DNA of 64,000 nucleotides from Mucilaginibacter rubeus (GTDB taxonomy: Bacteria; Bacteroidota; Bacteroidia; Sphingobacteriales; Sphingobacteriaceae): contig NZ_CP043450.1 in the NCBI RefSeq assembly GCF_003286415.2, positions 6,200,001-6,264,000 of the forward strand, written 5' to 3'. The stretch's first letter is position 1; each line of letters begins with the position of its first letter. Positions 1-7,629 of the stretch are shown here, piece by piece. The notes under the pieces were generated by a model. It did no database searches and was not told the origin of the DNA. It saw nothing but the letters and a program-made list of their open reading frames with translations. A program made the translations under genes and the position numbers.

Positions 1-497
1 TTATGAATAATGCTTATAGCGCGGTCTGTAATGCTTACTCCCCTATCTTTAAAAGCCATTTTTCTCAATAAAAATTGTTCGGTAATACATGCTGCTGTGG
101 AGAGATCCGTGACGTTTGCAATCCGATCTTCAAGATCGGCAGCATCCTGTCCAAAAAAATCTTTTAAGGGCACAGTATTGTTATTAAGTTCATAAGCAGC
201 CACACCAAGGAGGGTTAATAACGCGTTGGGCTGCAAAACCACTATCAGCATGGCCAACTCATCAACCGACATGATATCGTTGTAATGCGTTATCTGCCCA
301 TAAACAAAACTATCCGGCTGTTTGCTGGCAACCGTGCTATGCTGATCGTACTGTAACAACGGCGCTTTTAAATGAAACACCATTCCGGGATTGCCGTCAG
401 AAAACAGGCGGTAATTTATGGCAGTACGCTTATCATGCGCTATAATTAAATAGTGCTTAACAATACCCGAGAGCAAAGGGTGTGGTGCTATTTGCAT
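1..497 (-). CDS. AraC-family transcriptional regulator, N-terminal part (cut by window edge)
   Basis: An open minus-strand frame starts with ATG at 497 (MQIAPHPLLSGIVKHYLI) and runs without a stop off the left edge, giving about 165 residues. The text fits the DUF6597-type sensor domain found in front of AraC helix-turn-helix domains: an early CxxPHPLL-type segment, a GxVFHL motif near residue 37, and the linker pattern of the type F-G-Q-D-A-A-D-L-E-D-R-I with a following run on thresholds and start of the DNA-binding half. The two HTH motifs lie outside the window, so DNA binding is inferred from the family. No neighbour suggests a target. Confidence 0.75.
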   Translation of the reverse strand, partial: MQIAPHPLLSGIVKHYLIIAHDKRTAINYRLFSDGNPGMVFHLKAPLLQYDQHSTVASKQPDSFVYGQITHYNDIMSVDELAMLIVVLQPNALLTLLGVAAYELNNNTVPLKDFFGQDAADLEDRIANVTDLSTAACITEQFLLRKMAFKDRGVSITDRAISIIH

Positions 498-575
498 GAT
501 ATTATAAAGGCTTGATAAAGGTAATCATTATTTTACCTGATAAACCATTTCCTACTCCCCCTTTAGGGCTACGGG

Positions 576-1403
576 CTAATATTTCCTATACACGTTATAA
601 AGAATATTCAAATCCAATTGTGTCATTGTTGGTGTTTCGTCAGTCTGAACAAAATGGCGTTTAAAAGCAACAATAGCTACAGGGAGGTTACTGATATCAT
701 AACCTATTAGCTTAAGCGCTGTGGCATAATCAAAATTATCCGGCGGCAGCTCAAGCAGTTCTTCCCGCCAAAAGCCAAAGCCTTTTTGTGCTAACAGTTT
801 CCAGGGGAACAATGGCCCCGGATCGGGTTTGCGCAGTGGCGCTATATCCTGATGCCCTATAAAATTGGCCTGCGGAATATTATAGGTTTTCTTGAGCTGT
901 GCCAGCAGCGCCAACAAGCTTTTAACCTGTATATCATTAAAAGGCTCGTGCCCGTTGTTATCAATTTCGATACCGATAGAGCAGCTGTTCATATCGCTGA
1001 TGCTCCCCCATTTACTGATGCCTGCATGCCAGGCCCGCAGGTAATCATTAAGCATGTGGTAAACTTTGCCGTCTTTACCCACTACATAATGCGCGCTCAC
1101 CTGTGGTTTTACCAAAGTAAACGTATTTAGGGTTTGTTTAACAGAATCCTGTGCGGTATAGTGAATGATCACATAATTAGGCTTACGCAGGTTAAAGTTC
1201 ACGGTGCCCACCCATTCCGATGGGATGGCTCCGCCGGCGCTGTCAACCAGCATAGCGGGCGGCTCCCGGCTAATCACTTCAACTAACGAGTCGGTTTGTG
1301 TATGATATACTTTATTGGTAGCGGCATAGGGCTGTACTTTAGGCGAGCATGCGCTGATGGCAGCTATCGAAGCGGTTATTAGTAAAATGTATCTATTTTT
1401 CAA
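576..1403 (-). CDS. N-acetylmuramoyl-L-alanine amidase lipoprotein (AmpD/Amidase_2 family)
   Basis: This 275-residue protein should cleave the amide bond between MurNAc and the peptide stem of peptidoglycan or its turnover products. The start is a lipoprotein signal ending in ISAC with the acylated Cys at 19, so it is probably anchored in an envelope membrane. Zinc ligands match AmpD spacing: His81 (VIIHYT), His184 (IGHQDIAP) and Asp194 (KPDPGP), with catalytic Glu146 in IGIEIDN. The Glu-to-His spacing of 38 and the His-to-Asp spacing of 10 are those of AmpD. It stands alone; the upstream regulator is also on the minus strand but lies downstream of this gene's stop. Confidence 0.9.
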   Translation of the reverse strand: MKNRYILLITASIAAISACSPKVQPYAATNKVYHTQTDSLVEVISREPPAMLVDSAGGAIPSEWVGTVNFNLRKPNYVIIHYTAQDSVKQTLNTFTLVKPQVSAHYVVGKDGKVYHMLNDYLRAWHAGISKWGSISDMNSCSIGIEIDNNGHEPFNDIQVKSLLALLAQLKKTYNIPQANFIGHQDIAPLRKPDPGPLFPWKLLAQKGFGFWREELLELPPDNFDYATALKLIGYDISNLPVAIVAFKRHFVQTDETPTMTQLDLNILYNVYRKY

Positions 1404-1574
1404 ACCTTGATTTGCTTGATTTTAGGATTTACACTGATGATTTAAAACAAGTATACAAAAAACCTTGATGCATTTGATTTAAAGACATTCTGATTTAGTC
1501 AGGGAAATCCGTAAATCAAGCGTATCAAGGTTCCTTTTTGAGATAGCCTATTCAGCTTTATATTTCTGTCAACC

Positions 1575-1730
1575 TTATATCGCTGTCGACCGCCTTATTA
1601 CGCCTAATAAAAGCGCGATAACGGCTATCACCAGTAAAATATGAATAAGGCCGCCTACAGTTGTAAAGAATACGCCAATTGCCCATCCTATAATCAGGAT
1701 GACTGCAATTATATACAGGAGTGAGTTCAT
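1575..1730 (-). CDS. Small membrane protein, DUF5670 (lmo0937-type)
   Basis: A 51-codon frame starts with ATG at 1730 and stops with TAA at 1575. It reads MNSLLYIIAVILIIGWAI, then GVFFTTVGGLIHILLVIAVI, then a leucine-rich segment and a short RR-containing tail. Two hydrophobic segments (about residues 3-24 and 28-45) joined by a Gly-rich turn are the hallmark of the lmo0937/DUF5670 family of tiny inner-membrane proteins, often found near stress genes. Function is unknown. It is too short for usual gene-length cutoffs but the match to the family pattern is strong. Confidence 0.85.
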   Translation of the reverse strand: MNSLLYIIAVILIIGWAIGVFFTTVGGLIHILLVIAVIALLLGVIRRSTAI

Positions 1731-1886
1731 AATAATTGTTTTTAATTAATGATTTTCATAGATATCTGTATAATAGCTAATGCCGCCCAAAAGTTTTAAG
1801 TTTTGTAATTTTCATCGCAGATAGAGCTCATTTACAGCTGCGTTTGGGTGAGAATTATTCCTGATGTATATTTAGGCTCCTAACCC

Positions 1887-3062
1887 ATGAAAACAATGAA
1901 ATATATTTTTCTGTCTGCGTGCCTGCTAACTGTCGCCACTGTTGTCAATGCTCAATCAAAGTTGCCGGTTATCCGTGCCACATCAAAAAGTGTTGCTATT
2001 AATGATGGTGGCTTTCTGGATAAAAATGCCTGGTCGCTTTCGCCAAAAACAAGGCCCGATATTTATACTGCCGACAGAACGCGGGAAACCAAATGGGTTA
2101 CTTTTTATACCGATATAGATTCGATAAAGGTGAAAGTTAAGCCTGGTACACGATATGATTTCATCATCCTGCTTAACGGGAAAGACTCCTGCTATACGCA
2201 GGTAGCAAGCGCTATTCCACCGGTAGATAAACACCAGGTATCAATTAAAAACGATACCATTCCTTTCAAACTTTCAGCCTATAATGCCATAGCGGTAAAG
2301 GCCATACTGAATGATACCGATACTTTAAACCTGCATTTTGACGCAAGCTCGTTCGATGTTCATTTAACAAGAGATGCTATTATAAAAAAGACAAAGCTGC
2401 TCCCCAACCAGGCCGATGTACTGGCAGGCAAAGCCAAGCCTAATTTTAACGGGATGAATAAAGCCCAAAAGCTACAGATGGGAACCGCGGTTTGGCTTAA
2501 CCAGGAGATACTGCCCACCGGACTAACCTCGTACGAAATGGATGGCCGCTTTGCCTGGAACCTGTTTGAAGGCAAACAGGTAGAAGTTGATTACGACAAC
2601 AACCGCATGATCATTTATAACAAAATGCCAAAAGGATTGAAAGGCTACGAACGGTCGAAAATCGGCTTTATCAAGTCGTTTCCTTATGCTACCGGAACAT
2701 TTGAAATAGCTGGTAAAAAATACACCGGCAATTTTACAATGGATACGGGTTCCGATCAGTCGTTGATCCTGGATAGCGCCTGGGTAGCTAAAAACAATTT
2801 CCCCACAGACTTAAAACTTATCAAATCCTCAACCATCAGCGATCCGCGTGGCGTAAAATATGAAATGAAAATAGTGGAAGCCCCGCTGTTCAGGCTCAAT
2901 GGCTTCCCTGCTGCCAATATACCTACACTTATTTTGAGCAATAAGAATCCGCTTGGTTTTGAAATCAACTATCTGGGCAACGGCCTTTTAAAACGGTTTA
3001 ATATGATCCTCGATTTTAAGAATGATTACGTGTATTTGAAGCCAAATAAGCTATCGAGCTGA
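1887..3062 (+). CDS. Secreted retropepsin-like aspartyl protease family protein
   Basis: The 391-residue product begins with a signal peptide ending near VVNAQ (residue 23). The C-terminal half holds an aspartyl-protease fold: FTMDTGSDQSLIL with the catalytic-type Asp at 286 in Asp-Thr-Gly, and the late LLKRFNMILDFKNDYVYLKPN segment typical of Bacteroidota retropepsin-like domains (fold strand G-x-x-x-L-x-x-F-x-x-x-x-D). Only one DTG triad is present, so activity would need a dimer, as in retropepsins. The N-terminal 200 residues show no recognised domain. Monocistronic, convergent with the next gene across a palindrome-rich spacer. Confidence 0.72.
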   Translation: MKTMKYIFLSACLLTVATVVNAQSKLPVIRATSKSVAINDGGFLDKNAWSLSPKTRPDIYTADRTRETKWVTFYTDIDSIKVKVKPGTRYDFIILLNGKDSCYTQVASAIPPVDKHQVSIKNDTIPFKLSAYNAIAVKAILNDTDTLNLHFDASSFDVHLTRDAIIKKTKLLPNQADVLAGKAKPNFNGMNKAQKLQMGTAVWLNQEILPTGLTSYEMDGRFAWNLFEGKQVEVDYDNNRMIIYNKMPKGLKGYERSKIGFIKSFPYATGTFEIAGKKYTGNFTMDTGSDQSLILDSAWVAKNNFPTDLKLIKSSTISDPRGVKYEMKIVEAPLFRLNGFPAANIPTLILSNKNPLGFEINYLGNGLLKRFNMILDFKNDYVYLKPNKLSS

Positions 3063-3106
3063 ATAAAAAAGCTTTAGAAGCTTTGTAAAAATTAAAACGC
3101 TTCATG

Positions 3107-3127
3107 GCCGTTGACTTTAGTCGACGG
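3107..3127. repeat. Imperfect copy of CCGTTGAC-type palindrome
   Basis: Arms CCGTTGAC and GTCGACGG flank a short TTTA centre. It resembles the perfect element at 3203-3234 with one changed base. A further inverted pair, GGCTTTAGC at about 3149 and GCTAAAGCC at 3181, lies between them, so the whole spacer 3063-3266 is built of inverted repeats. Confidence 0.6.
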
Positions 3128-3202
3128 ATAAAATTAATAGAACGTTTTGGCTTTAGCTTAATTAAGCAAGTTGTATTGTGGCTAAAGCCTCTTATCTCAG
3201 TT

Positions 3203-3234
3203 CATTAACCGTTGACTAAAGTCAACGGTTAATG
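3203..3234. repeat. Perfect 15-bp-arm palindrome between convergent genes
   Basis: Arms CATTAACCGTTGACT (3203-3217) and its exact complement (3220-3234) are separated by two bases. It lies between the ends of two convergent genes and can fold on either strand, so it may act as a bidirectional terminator, but it lacks a clear T-tract and its core recurs at 3107, which suggests a dispersed repeat. Confidence 0.7.
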
Positions 3235-3266
3235 ATTACATGCAAATTATCGGACCAATTGACGCT

Positions 3267-4658
3267 TTAATTTCCAGCTGGTACCGCCCAGCTTTGCCCA
3301 TCTAAAACGGGGTTTACGTCCATATTATCATACTGAATGTTGAGCTTTTGCTGACCGCTTGTGGTTGCCTCACGATAGGGAATGGTGATACCCTGTACCG
3401 GCCTAAGATCTGACAACATGGAAAAAAGCGTTTTGTCGCCTACTTTATAGCCATAAGCCATCAGTTGGTTTTGATCATTTATAGCAAACACATATTCGTT
3501 GCCGTTTAACTTGCATTGAACCGTGTACATGTTATTGTTGGGGATTTTTTGCGTATTCATAATCTGCATTTGATCAAGCAATGATTTACGTAAGCCGATA
3601 ACGCCAGTGTACAGGGCAGTTTTTACCTCGGCTACGTTATTGGCCGGCAATTCAGATTTGTTGCCGCTGCTCCACTGCCACCCGGTATTACCCTCGGTTT
3701 GCTGCACCGAAACAGGTTTGCCGTTTTTCCATATTTCAACACGCACCTTACTATTTGGAATATCAATCAGCTCCACAACTTTTAATCCCGAAACCGAACC
3801 GGTTAAACGCGCTGTTTTCAAAGCGTTCAATTTATCACCACCATGCGCGGCATTAGCTTTTAAAAGTAGTGTTTTACCATCGGGCGCGGTGGTATTATCT
3901 GCAGTTGTAGAATTACCTGAAGCTTTTTTTGCCGCAGTTGGCGACTTTGTATTATTAGAAGCGGCGTTATCATTATTATCTACGAAAAACACCCGCCCAT
4001 CAACTACGGCCATGCGGGTTTTACCGCCCATGTCGCAAAAAAAGCTGTGCAATTCGGTATGGCCATCTGTATAGGTAAGCGTAAGTACACCCTTGTTTAT
4101 TTTATAGGTACCACTACCGTCCTTGCTGCTTGAACTGCCGCCACCAACATTTTCACCGGCTACAACGGAACCCGAATAGCGCGAATTGCTGAAATGTCCT
4201 TTACCATCAAAATTTAATCCCTGTGTACTCAAAGCGCCAACATAAGTTGTACCATAGGCCGCACCGCCGCCACCCATAGCGCTGATAAATGAATAGTAAC
4301 CTTCCGGTATAATGTTACCCTGAAGTTTGAACAACTCATGCGCGTAATTAGAAAGGCTCCCGTACTTGGTTATGGTATAAACAGACGAGCTTTTGGTATA
4401 TTTAAGCGTTACCTCCCCTTTGTTTATTGTATATCTGCCGCTTACATTGGTTTGCCAGTCGTTCCGGTTAAGCAAATCATTGAACGTACCATCGGGCCTG
4501 AACAATACGGAAACATCCCGCCTGTTCATTCCACCGCCAAATATGGGGCTTGGCGAAAACTCGCATCCGGCATAAACGCCATCTAACTTATCCTGGGCAA
4601 AAACATGATCGTAAAAGCAACATAACAAGGCAAATAGTACCAGGCTGAATTGTTTCAT
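3267..4658 (-). CDS. Secreted two-part protein of unknown function (LolA-like C-terminal half)
   Basis: The 463-residue product has a signal peptide (cleavage near VFAQ, residue 22). Residues 23-230 contain two related segments, each with a lipocalin-like pattern of G-T/R-Y-x-I-N-K-G-x-(V/L)-T-L-x-Y-T (residues about 95-110 and 185-200), suggesting an internal duplication. A Ser/Thr/Ala/Asn-rich linker (about 232-262) joins a C-terminal part of about 200 residues resembling outer-membrane-lipoprotein-sorting or LolA-like domains (K-L-N-A-L-K-T-A-R-L-T-G, later V-N-P-V-L-D-G-Q-S-W). Function is not known; extracytoplasmic location is inferred from the signal. Confidence 0.65.
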   Translation of the reverse strand: MKQFSLVLFALLCCFYDHVFAQDKLDGVYAGCEFSPSPIFGGGMNRRDVSVLFRPDGTFNDLLNRNDWQTNVSGRYTINKGEVTLKYTKSSSVYTITKYGSLSNYAHELFKLQGNIIPEGYYSFISAMGGGGAAYGTTYVGALSTQGLNFDGKGHFSNSRYSGSVVAGENVGGGSSSSKDGSGTYKINKGVLTLTYTDGHTELHSFFCDMGGKTRMAVVDGRVFFVDNNDNAASNNTKSPTAAKKASGNSTTADNTTAPDGKTLLLKANAAHGGDKLNALKTARLTGSVSGLKVVELIDIPNSKVRVEIWKNGKPVSVQQTEGNTGWQWSSGNKSELPANNVAEVKTALYTGVIGLRKSLLDQMQIMNTQKIPNNNMYTVQCKLNGNEYVFAINDQNQLMAYGYKVGDKTLFSMLSDLRPVQGITIPYREATTSGQQKLNIQYDNMDVNPVLDGQSWAVPAGN

Positions 4659-4752
4659 AGGGCGTCGGTTTTTTGTCGATAAACCGCATTTGCCAACTAT
4701 TGTTTGTGGAAATGTTTTAATTAATATGCAATTAATGTTGATGAGAAGCTCA

Positions 4753-4865
4753 ATTCCCTCCCTTGGGAGGGGTGTGATGGCAGTAGGGGTTGCAGGGAGG
4801 GGTTTCTACTTTTGTTATAAACCTATCGAAGCAACCCCTCCCTACACCCTCCCAGGGGAGGGAAT
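4753..4865. repeat. Palindromic repeat, GGGAGGG family, full copy
   Basis: Arms ATTCCCTCCC (4753-4762) and its exact complement (4856-4865) bound a 113-bp element with further internal pairing between GGAGGGGTGT-type and ACACCCTCCC-type segments. It fills most of the 301-bp gap 4659-4959, which has no gene. A right-arm copy recurs at 6597-6631 just upstream of Ku. Confidence 0.8.
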
Positions 4866-4901
4866 CGCGCAAGGCCCCAATTTGGCATTAGAATTTTTAA
4901 T

Positions 4902-4937
4902 AAAAAACGGCCGCGAGGAATAGCTCCCTCACGACCG
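4902..4937 (-). terminator. Intrinsic terminator of the DUF892 gene
   Basis: On the minus strand an 11-bp stem (4908-4918 with 4927-4937, two G-U pairs) is followed by six T (A-tract 4902-4907 on the plus strand). It lies 23 bases past the stop of the DUF892 gene. Confidence 0.75.
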
Positions 4938-4959
4938 CTCTTAAAAAACTAATAAACGG

Positions 4960-5505
4960 TTAAGCTTTTTCAATTTTCGATGCCTGGTTAATGCCTGCTT
5001 CGGCAATTTGGGTAAGCAGGCTATCGCATGTTTTTTCCTCATTCAGGGTTGAATCAAGCAGTTCGGCGGCATGCTCATAACCTAATACACTGGCCAATGT
5101 GCGGAGCGTACCATACGAAGCAATTTCATAATGTTCAATTTTTTGCGCGGCCGAAATAATACCGGCGTCACGGGTGATGCTGCCTTTTTCGGTTTCAGCC
5201 ACAATTTCCTCTCCTTCTTTGATAAGCCCGGCCATCGCTTCACATTTTACAGCTACAGCTTTTTGACCTATAGAAGCGAAAGCATCCTCCAGGCGGATGA
5301 TTTGGCGCTCAGTTTCGGCCTGATGATTTTCAATAGCCGAACGCAACTCGTCTGAAGTTGCAGCTTTGGCCATTTTAGGCAATGCCTTTGAAAGGTGCTT
5401 TTCGGCCCAGTAAATGTCCTTCAGTTCATCAATAAACAATTCGTTCAGGGCCGATTCCTGCACATTGTTGGTTTGTTCGGGTGATTTTACTTTAGTTGTT
5501 GCCAT
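4960..5505 (-). CDS. Ferritin-like DUF892 protein (YciE/YciF family)
   Basis: The 181-residue protein is a four-helix bundle of the DUF892 class, linked to stress responses and probable di-iron binding in its family. The start is taken at MATTKVKSPEQ; an in-frame ATG 11 codons upstream adds a lysine-rich extension not expected in the family. Diagnostic text is L-F-I-D-E-L-K-D-I-Y-W-A-E-K-H-L at the N-terminus, E-N-H-Q-A-E-T-E-R-Q in helix 2, I-I-S-A-A-Q-K-I-E-H-Y-E-I-A-S-Y-G in helix 3 and L-N-E-E-K-T-C-D in helix 4, giving the usual Glu/His set. It has its own terminator. Proximity to Ku fits a stress theme. Confidence 0.9.
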   Translation of the reverse strand: MATTKVKSPEQTNNVQESALNELFIDELKDIYWAEKHLSKALPKMAKAATSDELRSAIENHQAETERQIIRLEDAFASIGQKAVAVKCEAMAGLIKEGEEIVAETEKGSITRDAGIISAAQKIEHYEIASYGTLRTLASVLGYEHAAELLDSTLNEEKTCDSLLTQIAEAGINQASKIEKA

Positions 5506-5738
5506 GGTAGATGTTTTAATGTTTTTGTGATATAACATCTACAAACACAAAGCCAATTTTATTATTTTAAATAAGTAAATTAATTATTAGGATAATTTTA
5601 ACTTAAATTTCTATCTGAATAAGGTGTTTTCGATCTCCTTGTTTTACAACTACAAGTTCTAAAAAATATACAGCATGCCCGGTTTTAAGGAATTCACCAG
5701 GTTGACTTAGGGCTTCCAACTCCCGGCTTAAGACTTAC

Positions 5739-6509
5739 CTAAGCCCCTTTCTTGGTTTTTAAGCTGGCCATCAGCTGGTCGTACAAATCGTCGCTGCCGG
5801 TTTTGCGTGGTTTAAGTTTCTTAACCTTCGCACGTTTGCCTTTTGATTTAGCCTCGATGATCTTAAGTAACTCATCGTTGTATTCATCTTTAAATTTGGA
5901 TACATCAAAATCCTCAGCGTACTGGTTGATCAGCGTAAGCCCCATATCCAACTCCTTTTTGCTCACGTCAATTTTATCGGGTAGGTTAAGATCTTCCGTA
6001 TCACGAATTTCCTGTGCAAAACGAATGCGGGTTACTACCAATACATTTTTTAACGGATGGACAATGCAAAGGCTTTCGGTACTGCGCAATACAAAACGCG
6101 CCAGCCCGGCTTTTTTTGATTGCGTTAAGGCCTGGATAAGCAGGGCGTAGGCTTTATTGTTTTTGGTATCTGGCTCGGTGTAATAAGAGGTTTCGTAAAA
6201 CATGGGGTTTACATCGGCAATATCAACAAAGCTTTCTATTTCAATTACTTTGCTTTTTTCGGGCGCGGCATCTTCAAAATCCTGCTCATCCATGATCACA
6301 TATTCCTCATCAAGCTTATAACCTTTTACAATTTTGTCATAAGGTACTTCTTTATGGGTGTTTTCATTAACCCGCTGATAACGGATGCGTGCATGATCAC
6401 GACTATCCAGCATGTCAAAATCAAGCGAGCTCGTTTGTACTGCCGAATACAATTTAACCGGGATGCTCACCAACCCAAACCCTATCGAACCTTTCCATAT
6501 TGATCTCAT
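5739..6509 (-). CDS. ku: Ku protein, bacterial non-homologous end joining
   Basis: The 256-residue homodimeric Ku binds DNA ends and recruits ligase LigD. The start is set at MRSIWKGSIGFGLVSIPVKLY, the near-invariant N-terminus of bacterial Ku. The frame stays open for 51 codons further upstream, but that stretch runs through a GGGAGGG-family repeat and gives low-complexity Trp/Cys-rich text unlike any Ku. Core markers are R-I-R-Y-Q-R-V-N, V-P-Y-D-K-I-V-K-G-Y, A-L-L-I-Q-A-L and G-L-A-R-F-V-L-R-S-T-E. The C-terminus is Lys/Arg-rich (K-S-K-G-K-R-A-K-V-K-K-L-K-P-R-K), as in DNA-scanning tails. No ligD lies within the window. Confidence 0.95.
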   Translation of the reverse strand: MRSIWKGSIGFGLVSIPVKLYSAVQTSSLDFDMLDSRDHARIRYQRVNENTHKEVPYDKIVKGYKLDEEYVIMDEQDFEDAAPEKSKVIEIESFVDIADVNPMFYETSYYTEPDTKNNKAYALLIQALTQSKKAGLARFVLRSTESLCIVHPLKNVLVVTRIRFAQEIRDTEDLNLPDKIDVSKKELDMGLTLINQYAEDFDVSKFKDEYNDELLKIIEAKSKGKRAKVKKLKPRKTGSDDLYDQLMASLKTKKGA

Positions 6510-6596
6510 AGCCCAATAACTTAATGTATTGTAATATAACCATAAAGGGTGTAAAGGGTTTGGAAATTCGGAGCAGCAAAAGCAGAGGTAGCAGGC

Positions 6597-6631
6597 AAAA
6601 CCCCTCCCTACACCCTCCCAGAGGAGGGAAT
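6597..6631. repeat. GGGAGGG-family repeat, single arm upstream of Ku
   Basis: This stretch matches the right arm of the element at 4753-4865 (ACCCCTCCCTACACCCTCCC core, then GAGGGAAT) with one or two changes. No full left arm remains. The 309-bp gap 6510-6818 holds this remnant and otherwise nothing recognisable. Confidence 0.7.
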
Positions 6632-6818
6632 CGCACGGCCCAACCCACTCAAAATCCCCCAATGGCCTTTTATTTCTTATAATCGACTATCCCCCAAACA
6701 AAACCAGCCCCTCATTTATTTACAAGCATACCAATGCTTTAGGAAATAATTGTAGCCTTCCTGTTACATATTAAACTAAATACACGTTACCTTAGTCATA
6801 ACATCAAATAAAATACAC

Positions 6819-7514
6819 ATGAAAAAGCTATTTATCCTTGCCGCACTATTAGCAACTACTGTTGGAGCATTTGCCCAAAACGTTGACCTTAGGCGTAAAA
6901 TTGAAGTTACCGGCATTGCCGAACAGGAAGTTACTCCTGATATTATAAACGTAACCATATCACTACAGGAATACATGGATGGCAAAAAACACATCGCCAT
7001 TAATGACCTGGAAGACCAACTGGAAAAAGCCGTTAAAGATGCCGGCATTCCATCTTCTGATTTTACAGTGAACAATGTATCGGCCTGGAACAACACCTAT
7101 CAAAAGAAAAAAGCACCTGATTTTTTGGCCAGCAAACAATATGGTTTACGTGTGCGCGATTTGAACAAGTTTAACCAGATCATGTCGAAAATTGATCCTA
7201 AAGGTATCCAGTCTACCAATATTGAAAGCTACGACTATTCAAAAATGGCCGATCTGAAACGCGACCTTAAAATTAAAGCCCTGCTTGCCGCCCGCGATAA
7301 AGCGACTTATCTGCTTGCTGCCCTTGGCGAAAAATTAGGCGGCGCCATTAACATCACCGAAAGTGATAACAGCAGTTTCCCTCAGCCACGTGTTTATGCC
7401 AACACCATGATGTTCAAAGCTTCGGCTGATGCCAATGTTGGTGATTCGGATATCAGCTTCAAAACCATCAAGCTAAACTTCCAGATCCAGGCAGTATTTG
7501 AGATTGTGAAGTAA
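6819..7514 (+). CDS. SIMPL domain (DUF541) secreted protein
   Basis: A 231-residue product with a clear signal peptide (MKKLFILAALLATTVGAFAQ). The mature start R-R-K-I-E-V-T-G-I-A-E-Q-E-V-T-P-D is the DUF541/SIMPL signature, followed by K-D-A-G-I-P-S-S-D-F and Y-G-L-R-V-R-D-L-N-K-F. Family members (YggE, BP26) are periplasmic or outer-membrane proteins linked to oxidative stress, with an unclear biochemical role. A strong terminator follows. Confidence 0.9.
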   Translation: MKKLFILAALLATTVGAFAQNVDLRRKIEVTGIAEQEVTPDIINVTISLQEYMDGKKHIAINDLEDQLEKAVKDAGIPSSDFTVNNVSAWNNTYQKKKAPDFLASKQYGLRVRDLNKFNQIMSKIDPKGIQSTNIESYDYSKMADLKRDLKIKALLAARDKATYLLAALGEKLGGAINITESDNSSFPQPRVYANTMMFKASADANVGDSDISFKTIKLNFQIQAVFEIVK

Positions 7515-7517
7515 TTG

Positions 7518-7625
7518 GCCCCCGGTCCCCCTAAAGGGGAGCGAAAAAATCTGAAGCCTCTGTTAAAACAAACAGAGGCTTTTTTTATTTTCTTGATTAT
7601 GGCTCCCCCTTTAGGGAGCCGGGGC
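7518..7625. repeat. CCCCTTTAGGGG-family palindromic element
   Basis: Left arm GCCCCCGGTCCCCCTAAAGG (from 7519) and right arm CCCCCTTTAGGGAGCCGGGG (from 7605) are near-complementary and enclose a terminator hairpin. The element fills the space between the SIMPL gene and the zinc peptidase gene. Related copies lie at 553-574 (partial) and 58060-58208. Confidence 0.8.
7554..7587 (+). terminator. Intrinsic terminator after the SIMPL gene
   Basis: Eleven-base-pair stem AAGCCTCTGTT (7554-7564) with 7571-7581, six-base loop, then a run of seven T. It sits inside a CCCCTTTAGGGG-family repeat. Confidence 0.9.
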
Positions 7626-7629
7626 AAAT

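Noticed and set aside
3607..4074. Open frame of 155 codons, plus strand
   Set aside because: Antisense to the secreted protein at 3267-4658, low-complexity Leu/Ser/Pro text and no signal or domain.
4690..4923. Open frame of 77 codons in the gap before the DUF892 gene
   Set aside because: Encoded by the GGGAGGG-family repeat; Gly/Arg/Pro-rich and without homologue-like features.
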